Shown here piece after piece: positions 1-9,448 of a stretch of DNA of 64,000 nt (positions are counted from its first letter, which is position 1; the number at the start of each line of letters is the position of its first letter). The position numbers and the translations under genes were made by a program. This DNA comes from Juglans regia (Eukaryota > Streptophyta > Magnoliopsida > Fagales > Juglandaceae), in assembly GCF_001411555.2 (NCBI RefSeq), contig NW_023361643.1:62001-126000 (forward strand), in the 5' to 3' direction. Below the pieces are notes generated by a model. It had not been told where the DNA came from. It worked only from the letters and a program-made list of their open reading frames with translations, and searched no databases.

Positions 1-535
1 AATTTGGATCTATCCCCACATGTCCTATTAAAGGACAATTCATTCTATCATTTACCTTTTTCCAATTGTCAAAACCTTTAATGGTAAACGCATCTGATCC
101 TAGACGGCTTGTTGATTTCTTAGCAAAAATGTAGCATGGAAGACAAAATATAGCATTCTTCGATGGTGAGTACTCCAACCAATTTGAATATCTTTGAAAC
201 CAAGAAAATTGAAATTGACGACGTTGATTGCCTATTCCTGAAAATGGATATTCTAAAAGTTTAGGTTGATATGGACCAGCTTTAAGATAGGCACATCGGA
301 TCTCATCTTGTAGGTTAGTTGGAAATTTCCAGATTTGTGGATGTAATCCTGGATCACGTTCCAAAGAGGTAGCATCCATCTCTTCAGGTTGGATTCTTGA
401 AGTTTTAGAGGGACACTCGTCAGTGATAGAAGCATCACGTTCCGTTGTTACCGAACTCTCTAAATGTATATTACTCTCCGAATTGTCCACGTCTTTCTTT
501 TTAAAAAAAGAATCGATTGTTCTTGGCTTGCTCAT
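1..535 (-). CDS. N-terminal part of a hAT-type, TTF/ZMYM1-like transposase-related protein (runs off the window)
   Basis: Reading the minus strand from the ATG at 535, an uninterrupted frame of about 178 codons runs to the window edge. It begins MSKPRTIDSFFKKKD, a typical start of plant 'zinc finger MYM-type protein 1-like' proteins. It continues through a charged linker, then HPQIWKFP and FSWFQRYSNWLEYS, to the zinc-finger-like segment FCLPCYIFAKKS around residue 140 and the conserved GFDNWKK. In this family a TTF-type zinc finger precedes DUF4371 and a hAT dimerisation domain; those parts would lie beyond position 1. No stop or frameshift is visible in the part present. The open frame and the TIR end at 1975 both indicate a transposon gene rather than a host gene. 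Confidence 0.8.
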   Translation of the reverse strand, partial: MSKPRTIDSFFKKKDVDNSESNIHLESSVTTERDASITDECPSKTSRIQPEEMDATSLERDPGLHPQIWKFPTNLQDEIRCAYLKAGPYQPKLLEYPFSGIGNQRRQFQFSWFQRYSNWLEYSPSKNAIFCLPCYIFAKKSTSRLGSDAFTIKGFDNWKKVNDRMNCPLIGHVGIDPN

Positions 536-1975
536 ATTTTTCTATATTTTAAGAAAAATTTATTGATCAAGAATAAACCTGAGAAGTACCTAATAAGTAA
601 TGATATAAAGTTAGATTTTTTTGTATAGTTTGTATTTATTAAAGTGAACAAAAAAAACTAGATGCAAATGTTCCATTAGGCTATTAGCAACAGAATAATC
701 ATCAAGCTAGTAGAATTGGAAAATTCATAAAGTACCTTTTAGAAGTCTGTGGCAGCATGACCCTCTCTCAAAGATGTTAAGGTACCTTTTATGAGCATTT
801 GATCCCTGAAATAAACTCATAGAAAAGATGCAGACAAATTAGATACCACTACTTAAATGTTTGAGTAACCTACAAAAAATAACAAACTTATTTTTTTTTT
901 CAATTTTCAGCACTTCGTACTAATCAAAATAAAAATCCCAACTAATTTTTTTTCTTATTTAAAAAAGAGGTACATAGAACGCTCATGAGTTACTATTATT
1001 CACAAGAAGAATTATTGTTTTTATCAATTAAAAAAATGCACATCCCAACTTTTTTTCTTTTGTCTAACTTGCAAGAAAAGTCGATAACCTTCTAGAATCC
1101 AAACTTCTTTCTTTTACTTTATTAGTTCATCCGGGCAAGGGGTCTTTGGTCTTCCTTCTTCCATTTTACGGTCTTACCGTATGTCTTACTCTTAACCTCT
1201 TAATATAATAATACTCAAAATTCAAACTTGAAGGACAAACTAGGAAAGGCAAAGCCGCTGAGTTGCAGAACCCATTTTTCTTAAAAAAAAAAAAAAACCA
1301 AACAAAACTGGACAGCCTTAACTTACTTCGGTGAAGTCAAGAACTAGAAGAGTAGAAGCACTGCTGCTGAAAGGTGAAGCACTGAAGAGGCGAAGCTCAC
1401 AGTCATTGCAGATGCCAAAAAGTTGAGATTTGAGAAACTTTCCAAGTTCAACCTCACTGCAGATGCAGATGCGGAAAGGCAAAGTAGTGAAGCTCACTAA
1501 TATTCAATGGTCAAATAAAAAAAAAATGAAATTTGCACTTGTAGGTCCGTAGGAAATGAGCCTCGATGACTAAGAAAGTAAAAAGTTCCATATTTTTAAG
1601 ATATTATCATGCATGCACGGCCCAGCCTTGACTCTTGAGTTGCCCATTGGTATTTTCACCTCCCTCCTCTCTCCTCTCTCCTCTCTTTGTGATATGTTAT
1701 CTGCCTGTAAGAGTTCACTTCTCGAGATTTATGCTTTATTGGTAAGCATCAAAGATTTGTGTGTTAGGTAAAATGAAGTGAAAAGTTAGAGTGAAGTTAT
1801 GTGAGTATTGGGATTTGGGAGGACAATTTTAATAAAAATTTTGAAAATCTGAGTATTGGGGGGCGATTTTAATTATATAAAGAAATATTATATTTATTTA
1901 CATACTATATTAATGTGTTTTAGAAAACTTTTGGGGAGGGGTAGCCCCCCAACCTTTTAGCAAGTTCCGCCCCTG
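1..1975 (-). mobile_element. hAT superfamily element, 5' portion with terminal inverted repeat at 1961-1975
   Basis: The right edge of this block, read on the minus strand, starts CAGGGGCGGAACTTG (1975 down to 1961). This is the usual tip of plant hAT elements that carry ZMYM1-like genes. It is followed by a C/G-rich 'ggggg/ccccc' stretch (1935-1953) also typical of their ends. The 8 bases outside (TCTTATGT, 1976-1983) would be one copy of the 8-bp target duplication. The partner copy and TIR are left of the window. The 1.4 kb between the tip and the ATG at 535 is A/T-rich leader with a CT-rich tract at 1660-1690 and no other coding sequence. Confidence 0.7.
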
Positions 1976-2254
1976 TCTTATGTGTACTTCATACCCCCAC
2001 AACAACCTGTTGCAAGCAACTCAGGAGTCAGGAACGACAGTGTTGAAAAGCACGGAAGCTCATTGACAAGAAGGCGAAACTCTCGAAATTGGAGGGGGAG
2101 ACGTCGCAGAAGGGAGGCGATATAACGCCTGAGAAAAGGTGCCTCCGAGTGGCGGGGTGAACGCCATATGTCCAACAATGGGTGACTGTGCCTTACTGCA
2201 ACTGCCGGAACGTGCTCCATTAGAGGGCGAAATCTGAGATGAGAAAACACTAAA

Positions 2255-2757
2255 AAAGGTGGAACCGAACGAGCTATTTGAGTTCATCCCCTTAAACTCA
2301 AATCGACTGGAGGCCACTTCAAGGGTCGACAGTGAGATGACACTTGAGATGCGAAGCGCCATACAACAACTCCTCACTGAACACTAGGATGTCTTCGCTT
2401 GGGGCCACAAAGACATACCCAAATAGCCACCGAGATCATACAACACTGTCTTAGTGTGGACCCAAAGGCCAAAGGGGTAAGGTAGAAACTCTGAAGTTTC
2501 AGCGCAGAAAAGAATGTCGCCATAGCAGAGGAAGTCGACCGCCTACTATCCGATCGAACTCATCCGAGAAGCCCGCTATCCAGATTGGCTGTCCAACGTT
2601 GTACTAGTAAAACATTTGAGCGGCAAGTGGAGAATGTGTGTCAACTTTACTGACCTCAATAAAGCATGCCCGGAGGATAGCTTTCCATTCCTTCGCATCG
2701 ATTTGATCATCGACTCCACGGCAGGGCATCATATGCTAAGCTTCATCGATTCTTTAT
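2255..2757 (+). pseudogene. Ty3/gypsy (Tat-like) reverse-transcriptase fragment
   Basis: Translated pieces in shifting frames match the start of the reverse-transcriptase region of Tat/Ogre-type gypsy polyproteins. In order: MRSAIQQLLTEH, DVFAWGHKDIP, FSAEKNVAIAEEVDRLL, IREARYPDWLSNVVLVK, GKWRMCVNFTDLNKACPEDS and TAGHHMLSFID. The match stops at SFIDSL followed by a stop, before the YFDD-type catalytic motif, so this is only the front of the RT. Several in-frame stops and at least two frameshifts show it is dead. Upstream (1984-2250) may hold the protease-RT linker but I cannot support it. It is fused to the oppositely oriented gag fragment that follows. Confidence 0.7.
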
Positions 2758-3374
2758 AATGAGTAACAGAGCTTCCTTGTTTTAATCTTGTAAGAGCCTC
2801 CATTGGATCATCATACGCAGATGACCCATACCTGATTTACATAGCCTGACTAAACTCTTCCAAAAATGAAAAGAACCAGCCTCACTTACATCATGGAACC
2901 AGATAAGAACCTCCTCATCCATATGAAATGATGTAAAAAAAATTGTTTGTCCTGGTGGTACTTAATGATAAAGAAAATACTAGTTGGCCCTGTAAATCCA
3001 AGTTGATGGATTTCTACATCCAAATCTTGGAAAGTCTAACTTAATACATTTTACAAAGGCTCTGTCACCCATGTCACGATGCAAAACCTCACCCACACCT
3101 TCATTTACATCATTACAGCCAAGATTTTGAACTTCTTGAAAGTTTCTTCTCGTCTGACCATTGCCTTCTTAATTATTGCAAGTGATTCTGGAAATGTGTT
3201 GCTGTAACTCAAAAAACCTCTTTTCTTGCGTCTCCCTATCCATTCTGACTATTTCTTGTTGTTGAACTAACACTGCTATAGCATCTTCAATCTATTTTTG
3301 CTACCTTTCTTGCTGTTGTTGAAGATGGTTCACCGAATCACAATCTGAGTATAGGATCATGTACCTTCTGCCAT
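2745..3374 (-). pseudogene. Ty3/gypsy gag fragment
   Basis: On the minus strand a decayed gag reads from an ATG at 3374 (MAEGT, then a stop and frameshift) through a Gln-rich coiled segment (VNHLQQQQERQQK) into the core gag domain. Core blocks are LDFPRFG, TWIYRANQYF, VPPGQ, SFHMDEEVLIWFHD, AYDDPMEALTRLKQ and SSVTHYKES. These are the signature blocks of plant gypsy capsid (Retrotrans_gag). Multiple stops and frameshifts are present. The fragment ends exactly where the plus-strand RT fragment ends, sharing about 13-18 bases at 2745-2762. Confidence 0.75.
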
Positions 3375-3386
3375 GGCACACTGACA

Positions 3387-3398
3387 AGCTAATACCAA
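3387..3398 (-). other. Degenerate retrotransposon primer-binding site (tRNA-iMet type)
   Basis: Just upstream of the gag start on the minus strand lies TTGGTATTAGCT, close to TGGTATCAGAGC, the common site complementary to initiator Met tRNA. A 5' LTR would then extend to higher coordinates. A TG...CA segment of roughly 400 bp ending near 3820 is possible, but no second LTR is present to prove it. Confidence 0.4.
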
Positions 3399-3403
3399 CT
3401 ATG

Positions 3404-4365
3404 ATGGGCACTTCTTCTGCAAGGGAACTAGACTACTTCGAGGGAGTCAACCTCCAGAACTATGATCAAGAATTGGAGAGAGAGACAGAGAGAGATAGGA
3501 ATTTGACTGAACACCAAAGTTGGCCTCATCTTCCAACTTGTAGTTGATTTATACTGATTATGAAAGATGATGATCAAAACAACATTGTTCAATCAACTAT
3601 ACAAAACATTTATGACTTGCCGTTTGACAACACTAATTAAACTTCATTTAACAAAACGATGTCATATGAAATTATTGTTAACTAACTAACTCCCATGATA
3701 TTCTATTTCTTTACTTCAAAGTTTCACTTCAATTCTTCAGCTTCTGTACTTCACTTCTGACCTCCAACCCTTCATTCTCTTCCCAGACTATAGCCTTCAT
3801 CTTCTTCTAGCCATAACAAAGATTTACCTTACCATACATGGAAAATTTCAAAAGGGCATTGCTACTATGTTGCCCCAATTATACGACCCATTTTTTCCAT
3901 ATAGCATTTCTATTTTCTTATTTCAAAAATCACAAACATTGGCAATTGAATGGATCAACTGAGCGAAAAAAATACTATTTCTGCAAGATCCAAGTTGTGC
4001 AAGGCATGCCAATCAAATTTGAAAAATTGCTGCTACTTTTGTTATCTTTAATTAGCTAAACGAGTTTTCTAATTTGTAAATGATTCAACCAAATAAGGTC
4101 CCTAATATGGAAGAATATGTGTATAGTCCAACAAGGATGATTACATGATCACACAAGCTAAATGTTGTTGCATGAAACAAGTCATAGTTATATGCACAAA
4201 ATGGTCTTAGAGAATGTGAGGACAAAAAACTGTTTGGCTATGGGGAAAAAATCTGCCAGTACCTCAAGTAAGATAATACATTAATGAGTATGCTAACTTG
4301 CAAATAGGAAACGAAAACAACAATGAAAATTATAAGTAAAGAAAAAATCAATGACAAAGTCAAAT
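3404..4365. other. Non-coding interval; possible degraded LTR, then PP2A-A 3' flank
   Basis: The first about 400 bp may be the LTR of the gag fragment at its left (see the primer-binding site). From about 4140 to 4365 the sequence resembles 53,730-53,860, the region downstream of another PP2A-A copy. It is therefore probably the 3' untranslated region of that pseudogene. No coding sequence is supported. Confidence 0.3.
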
Positions 4366-5285
4366 CTAGGTAGACATCATGACCTGATCACTTGACTATG
4401 GAGCTTGGTTGGCAAAGAACCTCACATCAACATCTGAAGTCTCACTAAGTTCAAGCAGACAAGGGCGAATTGTCTTCTCCACCACTTGCATTGTTCAAAA
4501 ATCATCCCAAACAATACTCAAATCATTATTAGACAAGGCAAGTAGGATAATGAAGTCATTTCAGTGGACTACCTTAGTTATCCATGTCTCCATCGCCAAA
4601 TGGGAAGGATAGGAGAGTATTGGTAAAGAAGACATCCCTACTCTGATTCCAAGTGCATTTGACCATATGATACAAATTGTCCCGACAGCTTAAATCAGAA
4701 GAAAGGGATGAATTTATCCATTTGGTTAATATTGTAATATTGCTCCTTATGTGTTTGCCAGATTTCCTCTAATAAATGGGCCCAACACAGAAAAATTATT
4801 TCGAAGTGAGGGTACAAACTCATTAAATGTCTCTAGTATCATGTTAAATCACCAATTGTCTAAAAAATTTGTGAATTCAAAACATTTCCTTTAGCCCATA
4901 TAACCTCTCACTCAAAATCATTTTCATCAGTTATCTATAATTACTAAATAAATCAATATAGATTTAGCTACTTACAGGCTGGTGAACTATGGGACTAAGT
5001 GACTGCAACACTTTAGCCACATTGAACTTGATGTTGGGAACCTTGAAAGATACAATTTTCAACACCCTAGTCCAAGTTATGGTAAACAATTAGAAAGATA
5101 TTCATAACCACAATTCACACATAGAACCCATCAACTTAACCATCTTTTGATGCATTAATGACCATAGGCAAAAGTTTGGAACAAGTAATTTCTGGGGTGC
5201 CCATCATGAGAGCAAGTAGAGAAATTGCATGTAAAATGGTCAATCGATATTATAGATAGTGGGAGTTGTTAGTCACGTCCAAGAC
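4366..5285 (-). pseudogene. PP2A 65-kDa scaffold subunit A, last three exons (pseudogene)
   Basis: Three minus-strand blocks match the C-terminal HEAT repeats of plant PP2A regulatory subunit A. Exon about 5285-5147 reads VLDVTNNSHYL, then LTILHAISLLALMMGT and EITCSKLLPMVINASKDG, ending at a GTTAAGT donor. Exon about 5043-4976 reads KVPNIKFNVAKVLQSLSPIV, followed by a GTAAGT donor. Exon about 4485-4366 reads VEKTIRPCLLELSE, then DVDVRFFANQA and SSDQVMMST. Introns remain, so this is a genomic copy and not a processed one. It is broken by a 3-base insertion giving TAA after HYL and by TAG in place of the usual Leu-Gln after FFANQA. Upstream exons are not found. In intact genes the product is the scaffold that joins PP2A catalytic and B subunits. 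Confidence 0.8.
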
Positions 5286-5388
5286 CTGTACGTAAGAGAA
5301 ATTCCAAGTTGTTTCAAAGAATTACACCAAAGAATAAATAAATAAATAAATTGCATAGAGTAAACATTTCTTGTTTGTTTTCATAACT

Positions 5389-5450
5389 CCTCCCAACTCG
5401 TCTCATCTCATTTCATCTAATCATTACAAATTTCTCAAATTCTCCATACA
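5389..5450. repeat. Fragment of a Tourist-like MITE (Fagales-type 'catctcatctaatcattaca' family)
   Basis: The string with 'tctcatctcatttcatctaatc' character followed by 'attacaaatttctcaaatt' resembles one arm of an abundant MITE that I recall from walnut and hickory sequences. The complementary arm is missing, so this is a remnant. Family assignment is from memory. Confidence 0.4.
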
Positions 5451-6218
5451 TTCATTTGCGATGAACACCGAGTCTAGAATTTGTCTCCCTTAACAAAGGC
5501 ATTTTGAGACTTTGAAGCCCAGCCAATGTGAAGTCCAAGACTAATTTGGAAATAGGTTTTTCTTTTTTTTAGTGTGTGTGTGTAGGAAATGGGCCCAGTC
5601 CCTGTCTAAGCCCACTTGAAGAAAAAATAAAACCCAGCCCTTTTATCCTAAAAACGTCGCCATTTTTGCAAGAAGGGTGAAAACCCTAAAATGATTTTTC
5701 TTCCCTCCCCTTCTTCTTCCTCTAGCATCGCACACCCTAGCTCCTCTCTCTCCCATTTTCTTCTTCCTGCAACCTATGAACCCTGCACACTGTCCACATC
5801 TAACCACCTCACGTTGTTGCCATCATCATTCGTCGCTGAAGCCACCGTCGTCATGTCGCTGTTGGACTTCGAGCTCTGGCTCTAAAACCATCAAACCCCC
5901 TCTCTAGTTCTCTCTCCCTCTTCGGTGATTTGTGTTTTACCTAACTTTACTCACCACCGTGTCAAAGCCTCTGTGTCAAGCACCACCTCCCCAGCGGTCC
6001 CGTCCTTCAAAACGCAACCTAGGTTTTGTCCATCATGCCCTAGCTCCACGACCCATAAATAGGCCAGATCTCTACCCTTCAAGACCTATCCCTAGCCACT
6101 CTTGCTCTCAATCTTGTCTTCAATCACCGATCTCTCAAGCTCTGCTTCTCTAGTTCTCATTTTCCTGAATTAGGAAAATTTCTCCCTAACCTTCGCCGTG
6201 CGCCACAGTGGGCCACTC
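5451..6218. other. Intergenic, TG microsatellite and CT/C-rich leader-like stretch, no supported gene
   Basis: There is a short GT run at 5573-5583. After it, from about 5690 to 6200, comes a C/T-rich sequence resembling a 5' untranslated region. Short open frames here are rich in Ser, Pro and Leu but match no family I know. The right edge is the CACTC target-site copy (6214-6218) of the following LTR element. Confidence 0.3.
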
Positions 6219-8256
6219 TGTTAGGGACCTCTGTTTAGTTCCTAAACATTGTATTCTCCTCGCCTTGGTTCTCCTTGCTATGACCGATTGCCTAAGCCCT
6301 CTTGCTTAGCCTTTGCTCAATAATGGCATGTAGGATGGGAATGATGAGTTCCTAGGTTGATGAAGGTGTGGGTGTTTAGTGGTAAAATGGTGATGATGAT
6401 GAAGGTATGGTGTTTAGTGGTAAAATGGTATTGAAGGAGTTGAGAAATTTAAGGGATGAGTGATTCTAGGGAAGTTCCTAGAATTAAGGGATTGGAGATT
6501 GAAGATTGGATTTGAATGATAGGTAAGGTGGCTAGGCCTAATCCTAAATGGTAAGATGCATGGGAGTTGCTAGGAATTGGAAGTTTGACTAAGGCAATAG
6601 ATGTATTTCGAATTTGGGAGGAAATGGAAAATGGAAGATGGAAGATGAGATCCTAACTTGTAGGAGATGATTTAGGGATGGGTAAGATTTTGGAAAGATA
6701 GAGATGATTGAGGGAAGATTCCTAAGTGGTAGGAATCTATCAAGGAAAGATAGGGTTTCAGTTTTGTTAAGTGAAGAAGGTCTTAGTTGACTAGAGTAAT
6801 TTTAGGAATGGAGTGATTTTAGGAAGGGTGGTTTAAGGAATTGAAGAGGATTGCAATTCCTTAAATGAAGGGATTTGAAATGGGATTTGAATTTGAATTT
6901 GAGGAAGTCAAGACTCCTAAAATGAATGAGTTACCTTATAGGGACTTGAGGTGGGCGGCTAGGGTTTATGGAAGGTGATGGAGGCTAGATATGGTAAGTG
7001 GCTATTATGGAAAGATGTGGGACAAGGCAATTTCGGCTAGGGCTTAGTTGGATTGGATGAAGGGTATTTTGGGATATGGCCGAATATGGAAATTAGGGCA
7101 AACACAAGTAGTGGTGGAAATTTGTGTATGAAGAGGATTGAATGGATGCAAGGTAGTTTATGGATGAACAATTTGGATGAACAAGAGGAAAAAGTATGAG
7201 CAAATGATGAATAGACTCAACAAAGGAGTATTAAGACTCTCTTTATGGTTTATAAGGATATTTGGATATGCAAAAAAAAGGATATGAACATCAAGAAAAA
7301 TGGATGAATACGTATGAACATTCAAAAACATAATGATGAACAACTTCACCACCAAGTCAAGAATGCACAAAGATGAATGAACTCAACAAATGAAAATACT
7401 CTTTTTGGTTTATATGAATATTTAGATATGCAAGAAAGTGTAGATGAACAAGATGAAAAATATATATGAACAATGATAGATAATTGAATGGAACAAAGAA
7501 ATACTCATAAGATTGATAGATAAACGATACAACACCTATTCACGAATTGCAAGGTGATGAATCAAATATAGATGAGTGGACAACACCTATTCACGAATTG
7601 CAAGGTGATGATCCTCCACTAGGGATTCACGAATTTCACCCAAGTAGCCCAAGTGCCGAGCACCGAAAGGGCGATCTCATGAACAATAATCTACCCACTT
7701 AGGGAATTTGCCAAAGGTTCAAAAGATGTAAACTAAGTGCCTAAGGGTCCTATTTATAGAGCTTACAAAGTGAAAACCCTAATTGGTCCCTTAATAAATA
7801 AAATAAATAAATCAAGAAACAAGTGATAGTGGTGTGGGGCCCATGGGGCCCACGACATTGGCCCTTGGTGGCCTTATCTTGACTATCCTAGACTCCGACC
7901 CTAACCCAACTATTCCCAATCTTGAAATCATCCTTAACAACCACACAAAACCCTAGCTACACTTCATCATACCAACCCTAATCATCATCCAAGTGTCCCC
8001 AACATCAAGGGCAACATTCTAGCCATTCCACTTAGCTTCAAACACCCTTATTCATCTCTTAGATCGACCGAACTCATCATCATCACCATTTTACCACTAA
8101 ACACCATACCTTCATCAACCTAGGAACTCATCATTCTCATCCTACGTGCCATTATTGAGCAAAGGCCAAGCAAGAGGGCTTAGGTAATCGGTCATAGCAA
8201 GGAGAAGCAAGGTGAGGACAACACAATGTTTTTAAACTAGACCGAGGTCCCTAACA
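6219..8256 (+). repeat. 5' LTR-like block with long inverted ends
   Basis: It starts TGTTAGGGACCTC and ends GAGGTCCCTAACA, an inverted terminal repeat. The inversion extends inward: roughly 6245-6425 is the reverse complement of about 8045-8235, with blocks such as CTTGCTATGACCGATT and TAGTGGTAAAATGGTG on both sides. The middle is G/A-rich and noncoding. A 48-bp direct duplication containing CACCTATTCACGAATTG sits at about 7530-7610. Confidence 0.65.
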
Positions 8257-8259
8257 AAA

Positions 8260-8273
8260 TTGGTGCTTTCATT
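8260..8273 (+). other. Primer-binding-site-like sequence
   Basis: TTGGTGCTTTCATT follows the 5' LTR by 3 bases. This motif sits immediately after the 5' LTR in many plant gypsy-type elements. I do not assign the tRNA. Confidence 0.5.
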
Positions 8274-8302
8274 AAGAGGTTTTGGTGAAACCCATCTTGC
8301 TT

Positions 8303-8438
8303 GGAACCACTAATGCTCCCTAACATTAATGGTGCTTAAGTTGAGAGGTTTCACCAAACCTATCTTGCTCGGAACCACTAATGCTCCCTAACATTAATGG
8401 TGCTTAAGTTGAGAGGTTTTGGTGAAACCTATCTTGCT
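8303..8438 (+). repeat. Tandem 68-bp repeats in the element leader
   Basis: Two direct copies (8303-8370, 8371-8438) begin GGAACCACTAATGCTCC. Each includes TAATGGTGCTTAAGTTGAGAGG, which echoes the primer-binding-site region (TTGGTGCTTTCATTaAGAGG). The leader thus carries three partial copies of the PBS-like motif in a row. Confidence 0.7.
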
Positions 8439-8797
8439 CAGATTTCATTGAGAGGAAATCTTGCTTGGATTTCATTGTTTGGTGCTCTTGAGAAGCCCCA
8501 ACATTAATTGGTGCTTTTATCAAGAGATTTCATTGAGAAGTGCATTGGGAGTCTCATTGAGATTCATTCTTACTTGTTGAATTAGAGAAGTTCTCACTTC
8601 TTCCCGAGGTAAACAATGTGATAACTCACACTTATGAATTGGATTAGAGAATCCCTCTTGGGTTCCAAGTGTAGGGATCGACCACCCTAAAAAAGTGGGG
8701 GATCCAAGGTTGGACCTCAAACTTGTTACAAGAAGGGGTTGACCACCCAACAAGGTGGGCAACTCAACGTTGAATTTTTGAAGCTTGGTCCATCAAT

Positions 8798-9160
8798 ATG
8801 CACGAGGACACACTAGAAGTTGAACGCCTTGTGGGATTAGAAGGGCGTACAATAAGGCTTTACCACATCCTTAATGAGGTTACCACTACCATGGCTGAGT
8901 TAAAGATGGCCATGGAAGCCACTTGCCGTAGTAGTGAAGAGAATAGAAGAACCTTCGAAGCCATGGGGAGGGAGACAAATGCACGTCTAGAGAGGCTTGA
9001 AAGAAAAAATAATGAGAGGCCTTATGCCAAATTACTTACTTTGATGGGAGAAGGCACATTCAAGAGAGAGGTGGAAGCCACCATGAGAGAAGATACAAGG
9101 AAAACCACTATGAGGAGAGAAGAGAAAATCGGGCTTATGACCGGGGACAATGAGGCATAG
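8798..9160 (+). pseudogene. Gag-like coiled-coil remnant of the non-autonomous element
   Basis: A 120-codon frame starts MHEDTLEVERLVGLEGRTI and is rich in Glu, Arg, Lys and Met with heptad-like spacing (MAELKMAMEA, ARLERLERKN). That fits a coiled coil like those at the N-terminus of plant gypsy gag proteins. A second frame from 9201 (KENNLKQTTRFQKED...) runs into the 3' LTR and may be a displaced continuation. No capsid core, zinc knuckle or pol domain is visible. It could be a relic of gag or a chance frame; the position between PBS and purine tract favours gag. Confidence 0.4.
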
Positions 9161-9434
9161 AGTGAATTTTTCCAGGAGTAGTAGGGGGGATCCAAGTTAG
9201 TTGCTAACGAAGGAGAATAATTTGAAGCAAACTACAAGGTTCCAAAAGGAGGATACGGGGGAGAAGAGAAAAAGTTGGACCACTTTGCCAATCAAGGAAG
9301 TCAAGCCTTGTGAGGCCGTCATGTCCAAGTCATTGTGTATAGGTGGGAAAAATTGTTTTGCCTTGGTGGAGGCAAGTAAAGACTATGTGGGCATGAGTTT
9401 GTCAAAAGTTATCCTTGAGGGCAAGGATAGTCTT

Positions 9435-9448
9435 GAAGGAAGGGAGAA
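9435..9448 (+). other. Polypurine tract before the 3' LTR
   Basis: GAAGGAAGGGAGAA lies directly against the TG of the 3' LTR block at 9449, the position expected for plus-strand priming. Confidence 0.6.

Noticed and set aside
1978..2377. Two minus-strand frames of 90-105 codons
   Set aside because: They are antisense to the decayed gypsy RT fragment read on the plus strand and show no family resemblance.
5691..6153. Open frames beginning MIFLPSPSSSSS and MFYLTLLTTVSKPLCQ
   Set aside because: Low-complexity leader-like DNA. No conserved motif and no downstream exon could be found.
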